Of a stretch of 64,000 nt of DNA, positions 55,926 to 64,000 are shown piece after piece. How positions within the stretch are numbered: position 1 is the first letter of the stretch; the number at the start of each line of letters is the position of its first letter. A program made the position numbers and the translations under genes. The stretch is from the NCBI GenBank assembly GCA_937915785.1, contig CALGGY010000027.1, positions 1 through 64,000 of the forward strand, in the 5' to 3' direction. The notes under the pieces were generated by a model. That model made no database searches. It was not told the origin of the DNA and saw nothing but the letters and a program-made list of their open reading frames with translations. The stretch is from an uncultured Bacteroidales bacterium. GTDB taxonomy: Bacteria > Bacteroidota > Bacteroidia > Bacteroidales > P3.

Positions 55926-57016
55926 AATTCCGAATTCACCAGCATTTCCGCAGCTTTGTAGCCGCTAATTTTGTTGTCGAGTATATCCTTTTTGTACTGC
56001 TCAATATTCTGGCTAACGGCAGGACTGTTGTAGAAACGGTCTTTCAGCATACTGTCGATAGTTTCGTACAATATCCTTATGTTCTGTTCCTGCCGCTTGG
56101 CGTAGAAATATCCGTTGCCTTTGGTGAAGGTAACGTATTCCATCACGTTGTTCCAGAGTTCGTCTATTCCCAAGCCGCTATAGGCCGAACAGAGCTGCAC
56201 TTTGGGAGTCCAGCCCGATTCGGGAGCGGGGAAAAGGTGCAGTGCGTTGCGGAACTGCGTGGCGGCCAGCTCCGACTTGGTGGGGTCTATGTCGGCTTTA
56301 TTGATAGCAATCATGTCGGCCATCTCCATTATGCCGCGCTTGATGCCTTGCAGCTCGTCGCCGGTGTTGGCCAGTTGCAGCAGCAGAAAGAAATCCACCA
56401 TCGAGTGTGCCACCACCTCGCTCTGCCCCACGCCCACAGTCTCTATTATCACCACGTCGAACCCCGCCGCCTCGCACAGCACTATTATCTCGCGCGTTTT
56501 GCGTGCCACGCCTCCGAGCGAGCCTGCGCTTGGTGAAGGACGTATGAAAGCCTTGGGGTCGGTGCTGAGCTGTTCCATGCGGGTCTTGTCGCCAAGAATG
56601 CTGCCGCCGCTGCGTTCGCTGCTGGGGTCGATGGCCAGTACCGCCACTTGGTGGTTGAGAGCGGTAAGTTTGGTGCCAAGTGCCTCTATAACAGTGCTTT
56701 TGCCAGCTCCGGGCACACCTGTTATGCCCAGCCTCACCGACTTGCCGGAGTATGGCAAACAGCGTTCCAACACTGTCTGGGCTTTTTCCTGATGTGCGGG
56801 CAGGGTGCTTTCTATCAGCGTTATGGCACGACTCAGCAAAGTGCGGTCGCCGTGCAGTATGCCGTCCACAAGCTCCTCCACGGTGAGCTCCTTGCGACGG
56901 TTGGCACGCACACGCTCCAAGTAGGTGCTGCTCACCTTTTCGGGCTGTTTTATGCCTTTCTGCACGCTCAGCGCCGACTCGTAGTCGAAATTGCTATGCA
57001 AATGCTTGTCTTCCAT
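55910..57016 (-). CDS. meaB: MeaB GTPase (methylmalonyl-CoA mutase chaperone)
   Basis: A 368-residue G3E GTPase that protects and reactivates methylmalonyl-CoA mutase, feeding the propionate/succinate pathway. Motifs: Walker A GVPGAGKST, the MeaB/ArgK segment LAIDPSSERSGGSILGDKTR, the switch IIETVGVGQSE and NKADID as guanine specificity. Length and end match the family. Downstream of the SDR gene by 21 bases, so probably one operon. Confidence 0.93.
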   Translation of the reverse strand: MEDKHLHSNFDYESALSVQKGIKQPEKVSSTYLERVRANRRKELTVEELVDGILHGDRTLLSRAITLIESTLPAHQEKAQTVLERCLPYSGKSVRLGITGVPGAGKSTVIEALGTKLTALNHQVAVLAIDPSSERSGGSILGDKTRMEQLSTDPKAFIRPSPSAGSLGGVARKTREIIVLCEAAGFDVVIIETVGVGQSEVVAHSMVDFFLLLQLANTGDELQGIKRGIMEMADMIAINKADIDPTKSELAATQFRNALHLFPAPESGWTPKVQLCSAYSGLGIDELWNNVMEYVTFTKGNGYFYAKRQEQNIRILYETIDSMLKDRFYNSPAVSQNIEQYKKDILDNKISGYKAAEMLVNSELGVSS

Positions 57017-57037
57017 AACCGTTTGTCCGACAAAAGG

Positions 57038-57799
57038 TTATAAATTTTTATTGAAAATCGTTGCCGATGCCTGTGCCTTGGGGGTAATTACAAGGTCGTT
57101 GATACACACATGTTCGGGCAATGTTGCCACATAATATATGGTATCGGCGATGTCGGCTCCAGTCAGTGGTTCGTAGCCCTTGTAAACGTTGTCGGCACGC
57201 TGCTGGTCGCCTTTGAAACGCACCACCGAGAACTCAGTTTCCACAGCACCGGGAGCCACATTGGTTACCTTTATGCCATGTTTCACCATATCGATGCGCA
57301 TGGCACGCGAAAGGCTGTCCACGGCGCTTTTGGTGGCGCAATACACGTTGCCGTTGGCGTATGCCTCCTTGCCGGCGATGGATGCGATGTTGAACACGTG
57401 TCCGGCGTTGTTTTTCACCATCCACGGCAGCACCTTGCGGCTAACGTACAGCAGGCCTTTCACATTGGTGTCTATCATACGTTCCCAGTCGTCAATATTG
57501 CCGTCCTGAATGGGCTCCAGACCCACGGCCAAACCGGCGTTGTTCACCAGAATGTCGATGTTTTTCCATCCACTGGGCAGACTGTCGAGGGCTTTGTCCA
57601 CTGCCTCGCGGCTGCGCACGTCGAAATTGAGCAGCATCAGGTCTATCTTGTATTTGATAACAAGTTCTTCGCCCAAAGCCTCCAGTTTTTCCTTGCGACG
57701 TCCGGTAAGGATAAGGTTGTATCCGTTTTTGGCAAAAATTTCGGCAGTGGCGCGTCCAATGCCCGACGTGGCACCTGTTATGCAAACTATTTTACTCAT
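57038..57799 (-). CDS. Short-chain dehydrogenase (YdfG-like)
   Basis: The 253-residue NAD(P)-dependent oxidoreductase has TGATSGIGRATAE at the N-terminus for cofactor binding, NNAGLA, a catalytic serine in NIASIAGK and the catalytic YCATKSAVD. Closest in layout to YdfG/serine or 3-hydroxy acid dehydrogenases (PEHVCINDLVITPKAQA). The exact substrate cannot be set. Clear family. Confidence 0.9.
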   Translation of the reverse strand: MSKIVCITGATSGIGRATAEIFAKNGYNLILTGRRKEKLEALGEELVIKYKIDLMLLNFDVRSREAVDKALDSLPSGWKNIDILVNNAGLAVGLEPIQDGNIDDWERMIDTNVKGLLYVSRKVLPWMVKNNAGHVFNIASIAGKEAYANGNVYCATKSAVDSLSRAMRIDMVKHGIKVTNVAPGAVETEFSVVRFKGDQQRADNVYKGYEPLTGADIADTIYYVATLPEHVCINDLVITPKAQASATIFNKNL

Positions 57800-57947
57800 A
57801 TACTTCTAAATTTCAATTTGTTATTTATAAGAATACAGATTGTTATCTAAAAACAAAAATAAGATTTTTTTCCGAAAAAAGCAATTTCCCATACAAAAAA
57901 AAGCAATTCATCGTTATTAAAGGACTTTTTTTTGACACAACACTGCG

Positions 57948-59459
57948 ATGGAAGAAATAGACAAAAATTTGGACATGCCCATAAACGATGCTACGGCACT
58001 TGACAACGGCCAATCGGAACACAACGCACCCTTTTTCGACGAATATGGCAACCGTTTGAGCACCAGCGGAAAAATACTGCTGTCGCTACCCGAAAACGCC
58101 TCGGGACACATAACCATTCCCGAAGGAATAGAGCACGTGACCGCCGACGCCTTCAAACGCTGTGGACTAATAACCGAAATCACAATCCCCACATCACTTA
58201 AAACTCTGCACCACAGCAATTTCCGCAAGCAAAACTCGCTACTGCGATTCCACGTAAGCCCCGACAATGTGTTCCTGCACACCGATGCCGGCGGCAAGGC
58301 CCTGTTCAACCAAGACTACACTTTTTTGTTTAAAGTGGCGTGCGACGTGGAAGAAATCCAGTTCCCGTTTGGCATAACAGCCATTGGCAACCACGCTTTT
58401 CAGGGATGTGCCAAGTTGCGCACCATTGCCATTCCCGACACCGTGAACATGCTCGGAGCCAGCGCTTTTGCCGACTGCACCAGCCTTTCCGACATTACCA
58501 TCGGCACTGGCGTGAAAAAACTGCCCGGCTGGCTGTTCAAGCATTGCACGTCCCTGCAACACATAGCCATGCCCGACAGCCTTCGGCGTATTGGCACCGG
58601 AACTTTTGCCCAATGCACAAGCCTTGCCCAAATAACACTTCCGTCAGACCTGCAAGCCATCAACGACGAGGCTTTTATCGACTGCTCAAACCTCAGGCAT
58701 ATTTTCATTCCTCGTTGGGTAAAAGCCGTCGGCACAGCCGCTTTCGAAGGCTGTTCATCGCTATCGGCAATAGATGTGGACGACGACAACGCCAAGCTGA
58801 GCTCCGAGGGCGGATTGCTTTACAACAAATATCAGTCGCAACTGCTCAGGTGCCCCGAGAACGCAAGCTTCGAGGCGTTGCCCGAGCTGCTGTCGTCATT
58901 CGCAGACGCGGCTTTTTCGGGCTGCAAAAAGATAACAAAAATCGCCATCCCACAATACATAACATCGCTGCCAAAATACTGTTTCGCCTTCTGTGAAAAT
59001 CTTGAAACTGTGGAACTTAACCAAAACCTGACACACATAGGACAATCGGCTTTTGAAGGATGTAAGCGACTGGAAAACATAACGTTGCCACAGTCAGTGA
59101 AAACAATAGGCGACTACGCCTTCGCCTACTGCGCATCGATAGAAGAGCTGACTCTGCCCGAAAACCTTACCGACATTGGTAGCGACGAAAGCAAGGAAAA
59201 CATGCGTAGCGGATGCACTTTCTACGGATGCAAATCATTGAAACACATCGAAATACCCAACCGTATAGCCAACCTTGGCGAATATTGCTTCGGCAACTGC
59301 GAAAGTTTGGAAACCGTTTCGCTGCCATACATGATAGACTACATCTACAGCGACCTTTTTGCCGGCTGCCACGCACTGAAAGAGCTGGTTCTGGCCAATC
59401 CCTACACCAAATTCGACGATGGGGCGCTGCCCGACAACACTTCGGTGGTTTACAAGTGA
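57948..59459 (+). CDS. BspA-like leucine-rich repeat protein
   Basis: A 503-residue protein made of about 16 BspA-type repeats (CTSLSDITIGTGVKKLPGWL, SAFEGCKRLENITLPQSVK) after a 40-residue acidic lead. There is no signal peptide at the ATG chosen, so it may be intracellular or use an unrecognised export route. BspA proteins bind host or bacterial proteins; the role here is unknown. Confidence 0.88.
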   Translation: MEEIDKNLDMPINDATALDNGQSEHNAPFFDEYGNRLSTSGKILLSLPENASGHITIPEGIEHVTADAFKRCGLITEITIPTSLKTLHHSNFRKQNSLLRFHVSPDNVFLHTDAGGKALFNQDYTFLFKVACDVEEIQFPFGITAIGNHAFQGCAKLRTIAIPDTVNMLGASAFADCTSLSDITIGTGVKKLPGWLFKHCTSLQHIAMPDSLRRIGTGTFAQCTSLAQITLPSDLQAINDEAFIDCSNLRHIFIPRWVKAVGTAAFEGCSSLSAIDVDDDNAKLSSEGGLLYNKYQSQLLRCPENASFEALPELLSSFADAAFSGCKKITKIAIPQYITSLPKYCFAFCENLETVELNQNLTHIGQSAFEGCKRLENITLPQSVKTIGDYAFAYCASIEELTLPENLTDIGSDESKENMRSGCTFYGCKSLKHIEIPNRIANLGEYCFGNCESLETVSLPYMIDYIYSDLFAGCHALKELVLANPYTKFDDGALPDNTSVVYK

Positions 59460-59626
59460 TTAAACCCCGAAAAAACACTGATTTGTTCCGAAAAAAAAAT
59501 CATTTTTTCCCATATCAAGACAAAAAACGTCCCAGCGACCACCTTACCAAACAATTGAATATCAAACAACTACCACACATAATAAAAAAAAAAGGCAAAA
59601 AAAATCCACAATTCAAAAAAAAAGCG

Positions 59627-59634
59627 TATCTTTG
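59627..59634 (+). promoter_or_regulatory. rpsO promoter
   Basis: TATCTTTG, 57 bases upstream of the rpsO start. Confidence 0.7.
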
Positions 59635-59690
59635 CAAACTGATTTTAAAGAAGAAAAAAGATATAAAACAGACAAAACTTATTAAATAGT

Positions 59691-59960
59691 ATGTATTTAA
59701 CAGCAGAAAAGAAAAACGAATTCTTTGCAAAATACGGTAAAAACGAGAACGACACCGGTTCAATCGAAGCACAGGTAGCCCTGTTCACATACAGAATCCA
59801 ACACCTTACAGAGCATGTGAAAGGAGCCAAGAAAGACCTCACCACAAAACGTGCACTGGTTCATATGGTAGGCAAACGCAGAAGGCTGCTCGACTATCTG
59901 AAAGAAAGAGACATTGAGCGTTACCGTAACATCATCAAAGAGCTCAACATCAGAAAATAG
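59691..59960 (+). CDS. rpsO: 30S ribosomal protein S15
   Basis: The 89 residues match S15 length. Signatures include NDTGSIEAQVALFTYRIQHL, HLTEHVKGAKKDLTTKRALV and GKRRRLLDYLKERDIERYR. S15 binds 16S rRNA early in 30S assembly and, in many bacteria, represses its own mRNA. The following hairpin and pnp gene repeat the E. coli rpsO-pnp order. Confidence 0.97.
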   Translation: MYLTAEKKNEFFAKYGKNENDTGSIEAQVALFTYRIQHLTEHVKGAKKDLTTKRALVHMVGKRRRLLDYLKERDIERYRNIIKELNIRK

Positions 59961-59986
59961 TTTTTCATATTTATTTGGTTATGGTT

Positions 59987-60017
59987 GAAGGCAATTAGAG
60001 TCCTAATTGCCTTTCTT
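59987..60017 (+). terminator. rpsO-pnp intercistronic terminator
   Basis: GAAGGCAATTAG and CTAATTGCCTTC form eleven to twelve pairs around AGTC, followed by T-rich sequence. It sits between rpsO and pnp as in E. coli, where it limits pnp expression and marks RNase processing. Confidence 0.8.
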
Positions 60018-60096
60018 CGTATTAAGAGACGAATAATTAAACAGGCATGCATGACGATTGTATGCCGTAAGTATAAACGTAGAGAAAAAACACACG

Positions 60097-62355
60097 ATGA
60101 ACATTATCAAAAAAACTATCGATATGGGTAACGGCAACGTTATCGAAATCGAGACTGGCAAACTTGCCAAACAGGCCGATGGTTCGGCAGTAGTACGAAT
60201 GAACGACACCATGCTTCTGGCCACAGTTTGCGCCAAGAAAGAAGCTGGCGAGAACGTGGATTTCATGCCACTTACAGTAGAATACCAAGAAAAATACGCC
60301 GCCACCGGCCGTTTCCCCGGAGGTTTCTTCAAACGCGAAGCCCGTCCGTCGGAACACGAAATTCTCATTGCACGCCTTGTGGACCGCGCCCTGCGCCCAC
60401 TCTTCCCCGACGATTTCCACGCCGAAGTGCAGGTACAGATAACCCTTATATCGTGCGACAGGGAGACAGCCCCCGACGCCCTCGCCGCCCTCGCAGCAGC
60501 ATCGGCCCTGGCAGTGTCCGACATACCTTTCAACGGTCCCGTCAGCGAAGTGCGCGTGTCGTACCTCGACGGACAGTTTGTCATCAACACCCCGCTCTCG
60601 AAAATAGACAGCGCCGACCTCGACCTGATAGTGGCCGCCACCGACGAAAACATCATGATGGTGGAAGGCGAGATGAAAGAGGTCTCCGAAGACCTGATGC
60701 TCGAAGCCCTGAAAGCCGCCCACGAATCGATAAAACTGCAGTGCCGCGCACTTGCCGAACTCACCGTGGAGGCAGGCAAAACCGAAAAACGAGTTTACTG
60801 CCACGAAGAGAACGACCCCGAACTGAAAGAAGCCATGAACAAAGCCGTTTATCAGCAGTGCTACGACTTTGCAAAACAGGGCATCCCCAACAAACAGTTG
60901 CGTGCCGAAGGCTTCGACAAGATAAAAGCCGACTACGTGGAATCGCTCAACCTCAGCGAAGAGGAGCTGGCCGCCAAACAGTTTATGATAGACCGCTATT
61001 TCCACGACATAGAAAAAGAGGCCATGCGCGACATGGTGCTCAACGAACGCACACGCCTCGACGGCCGCAAACTAGACGAGATACGACCCATCTGGTGCGA
61101 AGTGGACTACCTGCCCTGCGCCCATGGCTCGGCAATATTCACCCGCGGCGAAACCCAGTCGCTGTCCACCGTTACCCTCGGCACCAAACTCGACGAACAG
61201 GTTATAGACGGCGCAGTTATCGAAGGCACCAAAAATTTCCTGCTGCACTACAACTTCCCCGGCTTTGCCACCGGCGAGGTGAAAGGCAACCGCGGCCTCA
61301 GCCGCCGCGAAGTGGGACACGGCAACCTTGCATGGCGTGCCCTCAAACACGTGATACCCACAGGCCCCGAAAACCCCTACACCATACGCGTGGTGTCCGA
61401 CATACTCGAAAGCAACGGCTCGTCATCGATGGCTACCGTATGCGCCGGAACACTAGCCCTGATGGACGCCGGCGTTAAAATTTCCAAACCCGTTACCGGC
61501 ATTGCCATGGGACTTATCTCCAAAGGCGACAAATGGGCAGTGCTCTCCGACATCCTCGGCGATGAGGACCACCTCGGCGACATGGACTTCAAAGTAACCG
61601 GCACCCGCGACGGCATCACCGCCTGCCAGATGGACATAAAAGTTGACGGACTCTCCTACGAGGTGCTCTCCAAAGCCCTTGCTCAGGCACACGCCGGACG
61701 CATGCACATAATGGACATAATCGAAGCCACCATAAGCAAACCCCGCGACGACTACAAACCCTTTGTTCCGCGCATTGTGCAGATACAGATACCAAAAGAC
61801 TGCATCGGTGCCGTTATCGGCAAGGGTGGCGAAGTTATACAGAAAATCCAAGCCGAGACCAACACCGTCATCAACATCGAAGAAGACGGCAACTTCGGCA
61901 TCGTGGATGTGGCTTCGAGCAACAAGGACGACATCGAGGCCGCCATCGAATGGATCAAAGGTATCTGCGCCGTTCCGGAAGTGGGCACCGTTTACCAAGG
62001 CACCGTTAAGAGTATCGTGGAATTCGGAGCTTTCATCGAGATACTCCCCGGCAAGGAAGGTCTGCTACACATTTCGGAATACGACTGGAAACGCAGCGAC
62101 ACCCTTGAAAACCTCGTTCACGAAGGCGACACCATTGAGGTGAAACTGCTGGAATACGACGACAAGAGCGGCAAGATGCGCCTTTCGCGCAAAGCCCTGC
62201 TGCCCAAACCCGAAGGCTACGTGGAACCCGAAAAAGGCCCGCGTCGCAACGGCGGCGACCGTCGTCCCCCACGCCGCGACGGCGACAGCAACCGTCCGCA
62301 CCGCGACGGCGGCGAACGCAACCACCTCAACAGTGGCGGCAACCACAGAAGATAA
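60097..62355 (+). CDS. pnp: Polyribonucleotide nucleotidyltransferase
   Basis: A 752-residue exoribonuclease that degrades RNA 3'-5' with phosphate. Two RNase PH domains (first: [15 protein letters not shown] region [20 protein letters not shown]; second: [20 protein letters not shown]), a KH domain ([20 protein letters not shown]) and an S1 domain ([20 protein letters not shown]) are in order, followed by an arginine/glycine-rich tail ([20 protein letters not shown]). The ATG at 60097 is the correct start; an upstream in-frame TTG adds nothing conserved. Confidence 0.97.
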   Translation: MNIIKKTIDMGNGNVIEIETGKLAKQADGSAVVRMNDTMLLATVCAKKEAGENVDFMPLTVEYQEKYAATGRFPGGFFKREARPSEHEILIARLVDRALRPLFPDDFHAEVQVQITLISCDRETAPDALAALAAASALAVSDIPFNGPVSEVRVSYLDGQFVINTPLSKIDSADLDLIVAATDENIMMVEGEMKEVSEDLMLEALKAAHESIKLQCRALAELTVEAGKTEKRVYCHEENDPELKEAMNKAVYQQCYDFAKQGIPNKQLRAEGFDKIKADYVESLNLSEEELAAKQFMIDRYFHDIEKEAMRDMVLNERTRLDGRKLDEIRPIWCEVDYLPCAHGSAIFTRGETQSLSTVTLGTKLDEQVIDGAVIEGTKNFLLHYNFPGFATGEVKGNRGLSRREVGHGNLAWRALKHVIPTGPENPYTIRVVSDILESNGSSSMATVCAGTLALMDAGVKISKPVTGIAMGLISKGDKWAVLSDILGDEDHLGDMDFKVTGTRDGITACQMDIKVDGLSYEVLSKALAQAHAGRMHIMDIIEATISKPRDDYKPFVPRIVQIQIPKDCIGAVIGKGGEVIQKIQAETNTVINIEEDGNFGIVDVASSNKDDIEAAIEWIKGICAVPEVGTVYQGTVKSIVEFGAFIEILPGKEGLLHISEYDWKRSDTLENLVHEGDTIEVKLLEYDDKSGKMRLSRKALLPKPEGYVEPEKGPRRNGGDRRPPRRDGDSNRPHRDGGERNHLNSGGNHRR

Positions 62356-62380
62356 AATAAATTCATTTTTATAAAGGAAC

Positions 62381-62410
62381 GGGCGGGAGCATTTCTCGCC
62401 TGTTTTTTTT
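62381..62410 (+). terminator. pnp terminator
   Basis: GGGC-GG-GAG pairs with CTC-GCCT with a two-base bulge, followed by eight T. Confidence 0.6.
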
Positions 62411-62515
62411 GACAATAAGCGCAACCTAAACATCGAAATTATCAACCATCGGCCACCAATTGATGGTCGATTACCCCACACAAAAAAAACTCTTGCATTT
62501 TTCGCAAAAAAATCG

Positions 62516-62523
62516 TATCTTTG
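62516..62523 (+). promoter_or_regulatory. Promoter of the YebC-family gene
   Basis: TATCTTTG with CTTG at 62491-62494 upstream; the leader to the ATG at 62636 is about 105 bases. Confidence 0.65.
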
Positions 62524-62635
62524 CAGGTTGAATTGTCGTGTTACACTCAATGTCGACATATCGCAAACACCGACAAAACAACACTTTATATATACAACAA
62601 CACAATAATAACACTTTATAAAACCAGCAATTACC

Positions 62636-63346
62636 ATGGGAAGAGCGTTTGAATACCGCAAGGCAAGAAAACTGAAACGTTGGGGCAACATGGCCCGCAC
62701 ATTCACCAAAATAGGCAAAGAAATAGAGATGGCCGTGAAAGCCGGCGGCCCCGACCCAGCCAGCAACCTGCGCCTGCGCCTGCTTATGCAGACCGCCAAA
62801 AACGAAAGCATGCCCAAGGAAAATGTGGAACGCGCCATAAAACGCGCCATAAGCAAGGACACAAGCGACTACAAAGAGGTGGTTTACGACGGCAAAGGGC
62901 CTCACGGCATAGCCATTGTGGTGGAAACTGCTACCGACAACCCCACACGCACCGTGGCCAACGTGCGCGCCGCTTTTGTACGCGGAAAAGGCGAACTGGG
63001 AACCATGGGCATGAACGATTTCCTTTTCGAACGCAAATGTAGCTTCGTGGTGGCTTGGCACGACGGCATCGACATGGAGTCCCTCGAACTCGAACTTATC
63101 GACTGCGACATAGACGAGGTGTTCCGCGACGAAGACGAGATAATGATCTACGCCGATTTCAAAAACTACGGCGCCATATCCAAATATCTGGAAGATAACA
63201 GTTTGGAAATAAAGAGCTTTAAGTTTGAACGCATACCGCTAACCCTCCGAGAACTCACTCCCGAACAGCAGGAGGACGTTTACGGACTTATCGAACGTCT
63301 GGAAAACGACGACGATGTTACCAACGTTTTCCACAACATGGCCTGA
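62636..63346 (+). CDS. YebC/PmpR-family regulator (TACO1-like)
   Basis: A 236-residue protein with the family signature ARKLKRWGNMARTFTKIGKE, MAVKAGGPDPASNLRLRLLM, PKENVERAIKRA, and VVYDGKGPHGIAIVVETATD. Family members act as transcription regulators or assist translation of difficult proline-rich sequences. 42 bases upstream of glnS. Confidence 0.92.
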   Translation: MGRAFEYRKARKLKRWGNMARTFTKIGKEIEMAVKAGGPDPASNLRLRLLMQTAKNESMPKENVERAIKRAISKDTSDYKEVVYDGKGPHGIAIVVETATDNPTRTVANVRAAFVRGKGELGTMGMNDFLFERKCSFVVAWHDGIDMESLELELIDCDIDEVFRDEDEIMIYADFKNYGAISKYLEDNSLEIKSFKFERIPLTLRELTPEQQEDVYGLIERLENDDDVTNVFHNMA

Positions 63347-63388
63347 TGACGATACCGTATTAAATCCACCAACAACAACGCATTTACA

Positions 63389-64000
<612 letters not shown>

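Noticed and set aside
60058..60096. Upstream TTG start for pnp
   Set aside because: The added residues are not conserved in PNPases and the ATG at 60097 starts at the known N-terminus.

Overview
The window is a stretch of a Bacteroidota chromosome, most likely order Bacteroidales. Promoters carry the Bacteroidetes -7 box TAnnTTTG throughout (usually read as TATCTTTGCA), host-type genes such as rpsO-pnp, meaB, glnS and a BspA-like repeat protein are present, and the host tRNA carries no encoded CCA. A temperate siphovirus-like prophage of about 44 kb sits in the middle. Bases 1-27 are Illumina adapter, and the next ~340 bases are the end of a potC gene with Clostridia-like character, so the left edge of the contig is chimeric and should not be read as genome context.

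Layout: 1-372 adapter plus foreign potC/potD fragment. 407-3618 host: ugd, an AraC regulator and two small envelope genes. 3693-47783 prophage, bounded by a 14-bp direct repeat that is the 3' end of tRNA-Ser(TGA); the tRNA lies at 47772-47856. 48081-64000 host: a TPR protein, a cluster of small secreted or lipoproteins, a NERD protein, meaB, a short-chain dehydrogenase, a leucine-rich repeat protein, rpsO-pnp, a YebC-family gene and the start of glnS.

Prophage organisation: the integrase and a repressor-like gene face left. The early operon faces right (Sak4-like ATPase, PD-(D/E)XK nuclease, a gene-free 420-base segment that folds into a highly structured RNA with a tRNA-like domain, DNA methyltransferase, NinB-like mediator, a replication initiator with 33-bp tandem repeats, a DnaC-like loader). 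An accessory block follows (12.1-15.4 kb), then a BRO-type antirepressor with a small partner that copies the tail of the repressor. Next come a PP-loop (PAPS reductase-like) protein, a ParB-like protein, terminase, portal, a second accessory block (27.2-29.7 kb), scaffold, decoration and capsid proteins, connectors, tail tube, frameshifted tail chaperones, tape measure, a lysis cassette and the tail tip and fibre genes.

Three things stand out. (1) The 7.56-7.98 kb non-coding segment has a perfect 7-bp acceptor stem stacked on a perfect 5-bp T-arm, with a pseudoknot where the anticodon arm should be, flanked by further strong helices. (2) Four late transcription units carry a 17-bp partly palindromic element (two arms, CTTAA and TAAGTGC) exactly 50 or 60 bp upstream of their -7 boxes, suggesting an unknown late activator. 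(3) Two accessory modules share one design: a leftward XRE plus zinc-ribbon regulator, a divergent AT-rich promoter region, a small DUF2958 or DUF2693 protein, then amide-bond chemistry enzymes (N-formylglutamate amidohydrolase-like in one; amidoligase plus class II glutamine amidotransferase in the other). All assignments come from reading the sequence; no database search was run.
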